DNA of 50,655 bases from Paludibacteraceae bacterium (GTDB lineage: Bacteria; Bacteroidota; Bacteroidia; Bacteroidales; Paludibacteraceae), in contig JAFNUD010000064.1 of assembly GCA_017384225.1 (NCBI GenBank), positions 1-50,655 on the forward strand. Reading direction: 5' to 3'. The position numbers and the translations under genes were made by a program. The notes under the pieces were generated by a model. It had not been told where the DNA came from. It saw nothing but the letters and a program-made list of their open reading frames with translations, and ran no database searches. Below, in pieces: positions 32,429 to 40,577 of this stretch. Numbering within the stretch: position 1 is the first letter of the stretch; every line of letters begins with the position of its first letter.

Positions 32429-34612
32429 GAATGTTGTACCTTTTTCTGATGTTTGAAAACATATTTTTCCACCACTTCCCTCCACGATATTCTTTGAGAT
32501 AGGCAATCCAAGTCCTGCGCCTGTGTTTTTGGTAGTGAAGTTTGGCACAAACACTTTATCTATCATATCGGCTGGAATACCAGGTCCGTTGTCGGAGAAT
32601 GAAATCTTCATCCATTTTTTCTGAGAATCAAGGTCATGTTCTAGTATTGAAGCCTTGCTGGCATTCTTCATTATGATAATAATATCGCTATTCTCGCGCC
32701 CTTCCATAGCTTGCATCGCATTACGCACGATATTGGTAAATACCTGCGTAATTTGTTCTGCATCGGCAATCACCATCACTCCACTTTCTGGTCCCACGTA
32801 GCGAATAGGAATATCGGATGGATTATTGCGCATCATTGTTATGAAAGAATACAACTTAGCAGCCACATCCACTTCGGTGGGGTTCACTTCTGGCATTTTC
32901 GCAAACGAAGAGAATGATTTAGCAATATGGCTTAAGTTGTCTATCTGATCAATAATCAGTTGTGTAGAGCGATCAAAATACTCCTCAAATCGTTCAGTCC
33001 CTTTGGTGCGCTGCAGTTGTTGGAGGGTAAGTTTCATTGGCGTGAGTGGGTTATTTATCTCGTGTGCCACTTGACGTGCCATGGTGCGCCATGCCATTTC
33101 ACGTTCGGTACGAGCCAATCGCTGCGTGGACTCGGCAAGAGCATCCATCATCTGGTTGTATTGGGTAACTATCTCCCCTACCTCATCCGAGAACTCATAA
33201 TTGATATGTTTAACGCTCTCACCTGGACGATATTTTTTAATTTGCGAACGAACCACCCCCAATGAAGAAGTAATCATATGCGATATTCCCCAAACAATCA
33301 AAATTGAAACCAATAGCAAGATGATGTAAAGAGGAAGTAGTTTCGCCATAAAATTCTCCAAATGCGCTGTCATTTCGCTTTGTGAGATAAAACTCGGCAG
33401 TGCTACATATCCGATTTTAGCGTAATTACCATTGATAAATTCCGTATAAGCAGATAGATAACGCACATTGCCAATCTGTTCGTATTGCACCATTGTTGCA
33501 TTACCTGAAAAGAATGGTTCAGATGCTACATTTCTGGATAATAGGCCTAAATCAAATAATTGCGGTGTCGAACTTCCCACCAAACGACCATTCATATCAT
33601 AGACATGAATATCTGTTTCATATACGAAACTCATCTCACGCAAATCTATATTCAATGCTGCTGTATTTGCAGGAGAGAGCGTTAAGTTCCAAAAGTACAT
33701 ATTCTGCAGTGCCATCTGCACATAATGTGCTTTCTTCGTCAATCGCAATTGTTGCGTTTCTATAAAAAGACGACGAATATATTCCGTGGACAACATAAAG
33801 ATAGATAGCAATATCACTAACACCAATGGGGTGAGCACCATTTGAAATTTACCTCCCATTTTCATTCTGCGGAAGCCTCGATATTTCACCAAACTGAATA
33901 TAGCCACAAAGAGCAATACGCCTATCAGCACTCCCGTGATGATATAATACATTCTTAATTTTGCTTTTGCTGATGTCTGTTTTTGCTGATCGGCTGCCCA
34001 AATAGCTTGATAAGAAAAATTATTCATCACCTCTGTCTGAGGATTAGACACTTCTGAGTTTTCCTCAAGTATCGAGAACAAATACAATCCATCATACGAA
34101 TAGATCGGCACACCACTGCCGTCCAGCTGACGATATGTTAATCGCCAACGCTCATCGCCATAAAAAGGTGCAATAAACTGGTTATGCAGAAGACTCGAAG
34201 TTACTAAATAGTTGTATTTGATTGGTACTGCGACAAGTATTTCATAATCACCAATGCGTTTCCGAAAATAGATACCTTGTGCATTATCCCATTGTGCAAA
34301 ATGCCATTGATCATAGACATAGTTCATCGTCCTATCAGAAGAACTCAACCACGAATTTGACCAATACACCAATTTTCTACCTTTGTAGATGTAAAACAAT
34401 ATATCCTTATTTAATTGTGTGTACTCCCACAGAGAATCAAAATTGTTTATCTCTATAGCACGACATAGATTTTCTGTTAATTCTGTAGCACGATGTTGCT
34501 GATGCCGTAATGTCCGTTGCAGACTCTTGCTCCCCAAGGACAAATTATGACATCCACTCAATACGGTCACGATGCCAACAACAAAAAATAGTATGATATA
34601 TTTTCGTTTCAC
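32405..34612 (-). CDS. Orphan sensor histidine kinase, NtrY-like
   Basis: This 735-residue membrane kinase has four predicted membrane helices (about 4-20, 221-243, 258-276, 424-446) and two periplasmic regions (about 21-220 and 277-423), then a HAMP-like segment (about 447-500). The phospho-acceptor His517 is in AHEINNPLTPMKL, and the HATPase domain (about 600-733) has N, G1 (DNGPGIP) and G2 (GAGLGLPI) boxes. The overall plan resembles NtrY-type kinases. No response regulator gene is adjacent. The N-terminal LSGC could also be a lipobox. A -7-like box at 34617-34624 lies only 4 nt from the ATG, so the true promoter is unclear. Confidence 0.88.
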   Translation of the reverse strand: MKRKYIILFFVVGIVTVLSGCHNLSLGSKSLQRTLRHQQHRATELTENLCRAIEINNFDSLWEYTQLNKDILFYIYKGRKLVYWSNSWLSSSDRTMNYVYDQWHFAQWDNAQGIYFRKRIGDYEILVAVPIKYNYLVTSSLLHNQFIAPFYGDERWRLTYRQLDGSGVPIYSYDGLYLFSILEENSEVSNPQTEVMNNFSYQAIWAADQQKQTSAKAKLRMYYIITGVLIGVLLFVAIFSLVKYRGFRRMKMGGKFQMVLTPLVLVILLSIFMLSTEYIRRLFIETQQLRLTKKAHYVQMALQNMYFWNLTLSPANTAALNIDLREMSFVYETDIHVYDMNGRLVGSSTPQLFDLGLLSRNVASEPFFSGNATMVQYEQIGNVRYLSAYTEFINGNYAKIGYVALPSFISQSEMTAHLENFMAKLLPLYIILLLVSILIVWGISHMITSSLGVVRSQIKKYRPGESVKHINYEFSDEVGEIVTQYNQMMDALAESTQRLARTEREMAWRTMARQVAHEINNPLTPMKLTLQQLQRTKGTERFEEYFDRSTQLIIDQIDNLSHIAKSFSSFAKMPEVNPTEVDVAAKLYSFITMMRNNPSDIPIRYVGPESGVMVIADAEQITQVFTNIVRNAMQAMEGRENSDIIIIMKNASKASILEHDLDSQKKWMKISFSDNGPGIPADMIDKVFVPNFTTKNTGAGLGLPISKNIVEGSGGKICFQTSEKGTTFFVYLQKK

Positions 34613-34760
34613 GCAGCAAAATTACATAAAAATTTTGAATTATACAACATTAACACAAAAAATTCTAAAAAAATCATCGTTGTAAATAGCTACAACTCCA
34701 ATTTATAAACTATTTTGTGTTCTCAAATCCATCAAGATCATCATTCCATAGCAAAGCGAG

Positions 34761-35090
34761 TCAAAACCCGCTTCGCATATGTTTTGAGATGAAGTAGCCG
34801 CGAAGGGACTTCTTGCCATCTGGATAGTCACGTTGAGCAAGGTACTCTTGTTCTAATGCCTGCCACTCCACCGACCCCTTGATAAGTTCGTTGTAAGCCT
34901 TTGTCGCTGCTGTCAAACGCAATGTGCCTGCTTTCTCTGCTTCAGATTGAGGGTGCTTTTTGTAGTCGCGCGGATTGGTCCTGCACCCCGTAAATTGCGT
35001 ACCATAGCGCTCCACGAGCCACATATCACTACCACCAAAAATTTTTCCTACTGCATTGGCAATAGGAGCCATAAGTTTAATTCTTGCCAT
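34761..35090 (-). CDS. Uncharacterised 109-residue basic protein
   Basis: I do not recognise this protein. It is basic, has no signal peptide and starts MARIKLMAPIANAVGKIFGG. The middle (YGTQFTGCRTNPRDYKKHPQSEAEKAGTLRLTAATKAYNEL) suggests a helical nucleic-acid- or protein-binding domain. The N-terminal MARIKLMAPIAN style resembles short proteins sometimes seen near Bacteroidetes phage or mobile genes, but no such genes are present here. Its upstream region is unusual: a leader with three 11-bp-spaced repeats, an isolated -7 box and five phased repeats (see 35145-35350). Confidence 0.6.
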   Translation of the reverse strand: MARIKLMAPIANAVGKIFGGSDMWLVERYGTQFTGCRTNPRDYKKHPQSEAEKAGTLRLTAATKAYNELIKGSVEWQALEQEYLAQRDYPDGKKSLRGYFISKHMRSGF

Positions 35091-35144
35091 AATTATATTT
35101 TTTTAGATTAATTTTGCTTCAAAAAACCTGATTTGCCTCAGATT

Positions 35145-35173
35145 ACGGGTTCATAACGGGTTTTTGACGGGTT
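35145..35173. repeat. Three ACGGGTT repeats at exact 11-bp spacing
   Basis: ACGGGTT begins at 35145, 35156 and 35167. The repeats lie in the predicted leader of the 109-residue gene, about 55-85 nt upstream of its ATG. On the minus strand they read AACCCGT. The spacing of one helical turn matches the TATCTTC repeats in the nqrA leader, but the sequences differ. Confidence 0.65.
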
Positions 35174-35271
35174 TGTTAGCAACCATCCGTGGCACATTTT
35201 TGTCTTATCCGTATAGCATTTATACAATGTGTATATATTACCTTCTTTTTTTCATTCTTAGGTTTCGGCTA

Positions 35272-35279
35272 CAAAGATA
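35272..35279 (-). promoter_or_regulatory. Isolated -7 box upstream of the 109-residue gene
   Basis: On the minus strand the sequence reads TATCTTTG, a perfect -7 element. No TTTG lies at the usual 20-bp distance (35300-35303 reads GTGG). The five phased repeats begin immediately upstream of where a -33 box would be, which is the expected layout of an activator-dependent promoter. Confidence 0.5.
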
Positions 35280-35303
35280 CTACAAGCTACATATCCGCTG
35301 TGG

Positions 35304-35350
35304 GTTAAAGCACGTTAAAACCTGTTAAAACCAGTTAAAACCAGTTAAAG
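35304..35350. repeat. Five helically phased GTTAAAA/G repeats
   Basis: GTTAAA(A/G) begins at 35304, 35314, 35324, 35334 and 35344, an exact 10-bp period, with CCA or CCT between the central units. On the minus strand the units read (T/C)TTTAACnGG. All copies face the same side of the helix, immediately upstream of an isolated -7 box. Cooperative binding of a regulator is the natural reading. Confidence 0.75.
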
Positions 35351-35419
35351 CAAGTCTTCATCGCAAAAAAAATATCAATAACTCTCATAGAAGAGACATT
35401 ACTGGCTATCAAAGAAACT

Positions 35420-35452
35420 AAACTCCCTCTGCAATACCTGCAAAGGGAGTTT
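35420..35452 (-). terminator. Predicted terminator downstream of cstA
   Basis: AAACTCCCT (35420-35428) and AGGGAGTTT (35444-35452) form a 9-bp stem with a 15-nt loop, followed on the minus strand by a T-rich stretch (AGTTTCTTTG). It lies 64 bp past the cstA stop. The remaining 35353-35515 sequence shows nothing else. Confidence 0.65.
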
Positions 35453-35515
35453 GTTATCAGTATATATATAGTAGCGGCTTTACCATAATTCCATGCCTTT
35501 ACGGCAAGCCTTCCA

Positions 35516-37006
35516 CTACCCTCTTTTCCAGCGAGTGAAGAGCATGAGCAAGGCTATGGTCACCACTCCTGCGATGGTGTACGCCAGCCAACTCAATCCC
35601 GCAGCAGCAAAGCGAAAACCTTCGGGAGCAATGAAGATATAGCTCACACTCACCATCGTCATAAACAATGCAGGTATCAGAGCAATTAGATACGCATATG
35701 GATACGTCTTCGTGGTTTGAGCGTTCTTATAGAGAAAAATCGTTCCTGCCCACAAGGCAAAGACAGCCAAGGTCTGGTTTGTCCAAGCGAAATAGCGCCA
35801 TACGACATTAAAGTCCACGAACACCATACCAAATACGCATGCAAACAATGGCAACGCAATCATCATTCGATTGCGCACAGGGCGTTGGTCGAGGTGCAAA
35901 AAGTCAGCTACAATCAAGCGAGCCGAACGCAAAGCCGTATCGCCCGAAGTAATCGGTGCAGCTATCACACCTATGATAGCCAATATACCACCTATCGTTC
36001 CTAACCACGAACGAGACACTCTATCCACCACCAAAGCGGCGATGTTCTCTCCCGGATGCGCAACGGCAAAAGCTTGCAATCCGTCTATACCATATAGACC
36101 ATGCTCTGGATCGGCAAACATCGTACCCGCAGCTGCAGCCCAGATCAGGGCTAAGATACCCTCTGCTACCATAGCGCCGTAGAAGATCCAGCGACCTTGG
36201 CGTTCGTTGGTCATGCAGCGGGCCATCAGTGGCGACTGCGTGCCGTGGAAACCGGAGATAGCACCGCAGGCGATGCTAACAAACATCATCGGAAAAAGTG
36301 GCAGACCATTAGTTTGACGGTTGTGCAAACCATCGATCAGTTCGGGCATCTCGGAGCTATGCCACCCCAACATCACAACCATAATACCCAGACCCATAAA
36401 CAGCAAAATAGCACCGAAGATAGGATAAAAACGCCCAATAAGTTTATCCACAGGAAGCACCGTGGCCAGGCTGTAATAAGCAAAGATGATTAGCACCCAA
36501 ATGATTGGCACGAGGTGAGTCTTATGTGTGATGGTGCCCAATGGTGCAAGACCTTGCAGAAGGGTTGCAGGACCAGAGAGAAATGTGGTCGTGAGTAGCA
36601 CCAGTAAGACCAACGAGAGCAAACGGATAAAGAGTTTTATTCCCTTGCCCAGTTCATTGCCTACGATATTGGGTAAGGATAGTCCGCCCTTACGAATGGA
36701 CATCATACCGCTCAGGTAGTCATGCACACCACCGGCGAAGATGGTTCCAAGTACAATCCAGAGGAATGCAGCAGGACCATAGAAAATACCCATGATAGCA
36801 CCGAAGATAGGACCTAAACCTGCGATATTGAGAAACTGGATTAGGAAAATACGCCAGGGTTTCATAGGAACAAAGTCCACACCGTCTGTTTTGGTGGTGG
36901 CGGGTGTAGCAGCGTTGGCATCAATACCAAACACGCGCTCCACGAATGTTCCGTATAGCAGAAAGCCAAGCACTAAGGCAACGAGCGAGAAAATAAAAGT
37001 GATCAT
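35516..37006 (-). CDS. cstA: CstA-family carbon starvation protein / peptide-pyruvate transporter
   Basis: This 496-residue integral membrane protein has about 13-14 hydrophobic segments. Typical family segments are FLNIAGLGPIFGAIMGIFYGPAAFLWIVLGTIFAGGVHDYLSGMMS near 58-103 and GFHGTQSPLMARC near 252-264. CstA proteins take up pyruvate or peptides when carbon is short. It is the shorter Bacteroidetes type, lacking the longer C-terminal region of the E. coli protein. It has its own promoter at 37031-37062 and terminator at 35420-35452, so is probably a single-gene unit. Confidence 0.9.
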   Translation of the reverse strand: MITFIFSLVALVLGFLLYGTFVERVFGIDANAATPATTKTDGVDFVPMKPWRIFLIQFLNIAGLGPIFGAIMGIFYGPAAFLWIVLGTIFAGGVHDYLSGMMSIRKGGLSLPNIVGNELGKGIKLFIRLLSLVLLVLLTTTFLSGPATLLQGLAPLGTITHKTHLVPIIWVLIIFAYYSLATVLPVDKLIGRFYPIFGAILLFMGLGIMVVMLGWHSSEMPELIDGLHNRQTNGLPLFPMMFVSIACGAISGFHGTQSPLMARCMTNERQGRWIFYGAMVAEGILALIWAAAAGTMFADPEHGLYGIDGLQAFAVAHPGENIAALVVDRVSRSWLGTIGGILAIIGVIAAPITSGDTALRSARLIVADFLHLDQRPVRNRMMIALPLFACVFGMVFVDFNVVWRYFAWTNQTLAVFALWAGTIFLYKNAQTTKTYPYAYLIALIPALFMTMVSVSYIFIAPEGFRFAAAGLSWLAYTIAGVVTIALLMLFTRWKRG

Positions 37007-37030
37007 CGTATTACTTATTTATATTGGGCG

Positions 37031-37062
37031 CAAAATTACAAAAATTTTTTGATACGCACAAA
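37031..37062 (-). promoter_or_regulatory. Predicted cstA promoter
   Basis: On the minus strand, TTTG (37062-37059), 20 bp, TAATTTTG (37038-37031). The leader to the ATG at 37006 is about 20 nt. Confidence 0.75.
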
Positions 37063-37113
37063 GAATTTTGCTATTAAACGAAGATTTTGTTCACAGAGCA
37101 TAAGAAAAGAGGA

Positions 37114-37210
37114 TGTGTCAGCATTTTGACACACCCTCCATAAAAGTAATAGAAACGATGTCATCGCAATTTGCGATAACATTCCCAAGGGAACCAGTCA
37201 CAAATTGTGA
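37114..37210. repeat. Cluster of four different dyads
   Basis: TGTGTCA/TGACACA (37114-37120, 37127-37133); ATCGCAA-T-TTGCGAT (37163-37177); TTCCC-AA-GGGAA (37182-37193); TCACAA-A-TTGTGA (37198-37210). The last three have centres about 17 bp apart. They differ in sequence, so they are not copies of one operator. They lie in the 450-bp gap between cstA and the AAA+ gene. Confidence 0.6.
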
Positions 37211-37313
37211 ACAGTTTATCTCGTTCAGAATCAATTACCTCTTATGGTCTCGTAATAATTTGGTAAATAGTATCAATGCACAGATAACAATGGGTGACTT
37301 GTTTCTTGTTTAA
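37158..37313 (+). CDS. Possible 51-residue small protein followed by a strong hairpin
   Basis: From an ATG at 37158 an open frame encodes a 51-residue peptide beginning MSSQFAITFPREPVTNCEQF, and it stops 2 bp before the 12-bp hairpin at 37316-37346. Composition is protein-like with no long membrane segment. No canonical promoter was found, and the first third of the frame coincides with the dyad cluster, so it may be chance or a gene remnant. A GTG at 37113 would extend it by 15 residues. I do not recognise the peptide. Confidence 0.25.
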   Translation: MSSQFAITFPREPVTNCEQFISFRINYLLWSRNNLVNSINAQITMGDLFLV

Positions 37314-37315
37314 TT

Positions 37316-37346
37316 AACAGCAGCACCGTGTGAGGGTGCTGCTGTT
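37316..37346. terminator. Strong 12-bp hairpin, probable terminator
   Basis: AACAGCAGCACC (37316-37327), loop of 7 nt, GGTGCTGCTGTT (37335-37346), a perfect stem. It may end the AAA+ ATPase transcript on the minus strand (stop at 37458, 110 bp away) or the small plus-strand frame that stops at 37313. T-tracts are short on both sides. The rest of the gap to 37457 shows nothing more. Confidence 0.6.
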
Positions 37347-37457
37347 TGCTATTTTAGTGGGATAATCGTCTGCAAAAATGCGAGCGAAGTGCAGGAGCTA
37401 GGAAGAGGATGTATTACACTTATTAGTGATTAATATAATTATACATTTCTTTACAGG

Positions 37458-39149
37458 TTAGAATCCTACTTTGCCTCGGGAGTTACGGGAGATGCTTTCG
37501 TTTTGGCAGTCGAGTTTGATTTGGTCGTAGTCCAACTCGTCTTTGCCGGAGAAAATGGCATTGATGACTTGCTTGCGGGAGATGTTCTGTATCTGTCCGC
37601 CAGAGAAGTCAAAGCGATTAGCGAGTTCGGTAGCTTGCTCGTCGTTGAGACTGCTGAGCATGGATTGCCAGATGAGTTTGCGGGCTTGGTTGGTAGGCTT
37701 CTCAAACTCCACCTTATATATAAAGCGGCGGTCGAAGGCCTTGTCTAAACAAGAAGTGAGGTTGGTGGTACAGATCATGATGCCCTCCAGCACCTCCATC
37801 TCTTGCAAGATGATATTCTGAAGTGCATTCTCCATCTTATCCACCGAGCGTTGGGTGTTCTCCATGCGGTTGCCAAAGATAGCGTCCGCCTCGTTGAAGA
37901 AGAGGATGGGCGCATGTTCTTGCGTGCGAACCAAAGAACGGTACTTATCAAAGATACGCTTGAGTTGTTTCTCGCTTTCGCCGACATACTTATCGCGGAG
38001 CGTAGCGATATTCACTTGGAAGAGGTCGCGCTGGGTAGCAATAGCCAATTGTTGCACCAGTTCGGTCTTACCTGTACCAGGTGCACCATAGAATAGACAG
38101 CAGAAGCCGAGAGGCATATTGTGAGTTTTGAGAGCTTGGCGCACCTTAGCCAATTGCTCCTCGTGCAAAAGGTTGGTAAGGGTCTGCACTTGCTCCTCGG
38201 TCTTGTCTGAGAAATACAGTGGTCGTTGCGCCAATTGCTTGTAGGAGGTGAGCATGTTGATATTCTCGTCCTCCTCTATAGGGACAATGCTCTCCACCTC
38301 CTCTTGGTTGTCAAGCATTGCGAGCCATCCCTCTTGGCTGAGCACCCACTCGCCTTGTTGCACTTGCCCCGCTTGGTTGCGCAGCTCGATGTAGCCCTGT
38401 TTCGCAAATGGGTGTTTGTTATCCATGATTTGCTTGAGGATGATGCGTATAGTTCGCTCGGAAAGCATTTGCGCGAGGTCACGAGCATTGACATAGGAGT
38501 CTTCCTCAATGGCCAAGGTGGTCATCATTAGGAGCATGAACCACATATCTGCTTCGTCCTTGATGTTTTGCAGGTTTTGCACCAAAGCAAGGTGTTGGTT
38601 CTGCTTCATGAGGCGGTTGATATTTTTGGCGATAGTACCATCCTCGTCGTATCGGTGACCCTCTTTGATGAAGCGGTTGGCTTTGCAAAGGAAGTCGAAG
38701 TTGCTCTCCAGTTTAAGGATCTGAGGGTCGAATGGTATGTCCATGGCCAATGATTCCAAAGCCTCGCCGACCATAGACAAGGACCAGCCATCTTTGTTTT
38801 GGCAGTTGACGATATAGCCCAGTTCGTCCAAGACACAGAACTCATCTCTGAGTTGAAGTACGCGCAATGGGTGCATGCGGAGCAAATTGGCGAGGTCATC
38901 CATATTGCATTTGCGACCTGAGTGCTTGGCAGAATAGTAGAGCACGGAGGTAAGGATGAGTACTTGTATGCGCGAGAGGTTGAGGCGCTCTTGGAGATAG
39001 GCGATAGCTGCTTCGCGCATAGGGTCGGGTTGCTGTGCGTCATCGGAGCAGCGTAGTTGCTCGTCGCTGGTTAGAAACTCCATAGTAGAAAGGATGGTTG
39101 CATTGACTGCTGCCCATGTAGTAGTTGGGTGATTGGTGGTTCGTTTCAT
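37458..39149 (-). CDS. AAA+ ATPase with long N-terminal helical region
   Basis: This 563-residue protein has a helical N-terminal region of about 300 residues, partly winged-helix-like (about 45-130), followed by one AAA+ domain (about 300-530). The Walker A is GAPGTGKT (355-362), Walker B is ILFFNEA (415-421) with Asn in place of the usual Asp before Glu420, sensor 1 is TTN (461-463), and the FDRRF arginine-finger segment is at 472-476. The NEA Walker B variant is common in this Bacteroidetes group, which resembles SpoVK/FtsH-type unfoldases without a protease. It is the last gene of the run that starts with a sigma-like gene. Confidence 0.85.
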   Translation of the reverse strand: MKRTTNHPTTTWAAVNATILSTMEFLTSDEQLRCSDDAQQPDPMREAAIAYLQERLNLSRIQVLILTSVLYYSAKHSGRKCNMDDLANLLRMHPLRVLQLRDEFCVLDELGYIVNCQNKDGWSLSMVGEALESLAMDIPFDPQILKLESNFDFLCKANRFIKEGHRYDEDGTIAKNINRLMKQNQHLALVQNLQNIKDEADMWFMLLMMTTLAIEEDSYVNARDLAQMLSERTIRIILKQIMDNKHPFAKQGYIELRNQAGQVQQGEWVLSQEGWLAMLDNQEEVESIVPIEEDENINMLTSYKQLAQRPLYFSDKTEEQVQTLTNLLHEEQLAKVRQALKTHNMPLGFCCLFYGAPGTGKTELVQQLAIATQRDLFQVNIATLRDKYVGESEKQLKRIFDKYRSLVRTQEHAPILFFNEADAIFGNRMENTQRSVDKMENALQNIILQEMEVLEGIMICTTNLTSCLDKAFDRRFIYKVEFEKPTNQARKLIWQSMLSSLNDEQATELANRFDFSGGQIQNISRKQVINAIFSGKDELDYDQIKLDCQNESISRNSRGKVGF

Positions 39150-39189
39150 AGTTGTATTTTTTAGGGAATTATCTACTAATTAAATAAAG

Positions 39190-40443
39190 CTACTTTTTTA
39201 GTTTTTGGAACAATTCATCTGTTGTTATGTTCTCTTCCCAATAATCAATCAATATCTCTTTGTTTTTCACAATCCACTGTTTAACTCCATTTATTTGTGC
39301 TTGACTGATTTTGATTTTATTCAAATCATTGTTGTTCAACAATATTTTGGGATTGTCCGATATGGAAATGGGAATCAACTCATGGATTTGGACTTTTGTT
39401 GCCGTATTGTTCTGGAATTTTATTCGTGGCAGATTATGTTTTCCAGTCGATTGTGTATTGTTGGTTTGCACCCAAATAATAACATCCAATCCCGTGGTGT
39501 TCTGTGAAATGTTAGCCATTTCCAATAACATTTCATCAGTATAGACGGTCTGCAATAGTTCATCTATTGTTTCGTAATTTTGGTCTTCAATAAACTCGTC
39601 GTAAGTCAATATATTCATATTAATATAATCTGGCATTGGTGTGTGAAAATCCACTTCATGATTGGGATTGTTGATATTCCAAGCATGGAGAAGGTATTTC
39701 CAGTTGCTCCATTTATCAAATTGATGCTCTACTACCTGATTGAGAGCATCTATCAACATGGTGCATTGTTCATAACTCAGTTTTCCCTCTTGTCCATTAT
39801 GATGAAAATACTCATACTGCTCAATAGTATAGTGGTAGTATTCTGGACTTTCGATTTTAATGCAAGTATGAAAGTGCTCACCCAGCGTCTGTTTGTCCAC
39901 AACATGAAAGTGCGGAATGGGCGCATCGTCATCCATGAAATATAGTATGTCCAATTCTGCGCCGACAGAGCATACTCGCCCCATGCGCATCATCATTCTA
40001 TCGTCTTGCTGAATATCCATTTGTTTGTTTAATTTTGTGTAATCTAACACTTCCGAAGTTTCATCCACTTGTGTCTTGTCCGTGTTGTTGTCGTTCCACA
40101 TAGATAGAGCATATTCCCAGTTCGTTTTGTAACGCTTGTTTTTACACTCCTCTTTCAAGAAAGCAACGAGGTACTTTTTCAGCTTCGGTGTCAAAATATC
40201 TTCTTTTCCTATATGGAGGAAATATCCAATTTTATCCAAACGGACACAAGTGTGTATTTTATTACCATCGGTTTCGTCATCCCATATATGCATGTGTGGA
40301 ATGGCAAACTCATCATCACACACAAACACCTTAAATTTCGGTGACTCTTGTTTACCATTTTTCGTAAAGGTTGTGAAATAACCAACCACAGCCATTTTGT
40401 ACAACATATCGTGACTCTCTTTCATAAAAGTTTTTTCATTCAA
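39190..40443 (-). CDS. Protein with a duplicated PHxH domain and DUF4160-like C-terminus
   Basis: This 417-residue cytoplasmic protein contains two copies of one domain, at about 37-120 and 164-259. Each reads: strands, a DD pair, IPHxH, D, T-G, HTC, then a Tyr-rich loop with G(K/Q)E, and ends NWxYxLxxWNxNN. The histidine spacing suggests a metal site. The C-terminal region (about 318-417; LPRIKFQNN, ISISDNPKIL, WIVKNKEILIDYWEE) recalls the DUF4160 ending. I do not know the function. It lies between the leucine-rich repeat gene and the AAA+ gene on the same strand. No promoter is visible in the 134 bp upstream. Confidence 0.7.
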   Translation of the reverse strand: MNEKTFMKESHDMLYKMAVVGYFTTFTKNGKQESPKFKVFVCDDEFAIPHMHIWDDETDGNKIHTCVRLDKIGYFLHIGKEDILTPKLKKYLVAFLKEECKNKRYKTNWEYALSMWNDNNTDKTQVDETSEVLDYTKLNKQMDIQQDDRMMMRMGRVCSVGAELDILYFMDDDAPIPHFHVVDKQTLGEHFHTCIKIESPEYYHYTIEQYEYFHHNGQEGKLSYEQCTMLIDALNQVVEHQFDKWSNWKYLLHAWNINNPNHEVDFHTPMPDYINMNILTYDEFIEDQNYETIDELLQTVYTDEMLLEMANISQNTTGLDVIIWVQTNNTQSTGKHNLPRIKFQNNTATKVQIHELIPISISDNPKILLNNNDLNKIKISQAQINGVKQWIVKNKEILIDYWEENITTDELFQKLKK

Positions 40444-40577
40444 TCAAGCGATAGAAAAGGTGTTTAATTCCAGTATATAGCTATATTACATCTTCTGTAT
40501 ATTTCCTGATTGTTGATTATTTAGTTTATAGGTATAAGTGCCTTTAACACTATATCTGACCCGCACAGCGGCATCCT

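Noticed and set aside
34617-34648. Possible histidine kinase promoter: GTTG, 20 bp, TAATTTTG on the minus strand
   Set aside because: It would place the transcription start at the ATG itself, implying a leaderless mRNA unlike all other genes here; kept as undecided.
35304-35350. Plasmid-type iterons or replication origin
   Set aside because: Units are short and contiguous, and there is no replication initiator gene or DnaA-box cluster nearby; a promoter-linked regulator site fits better.
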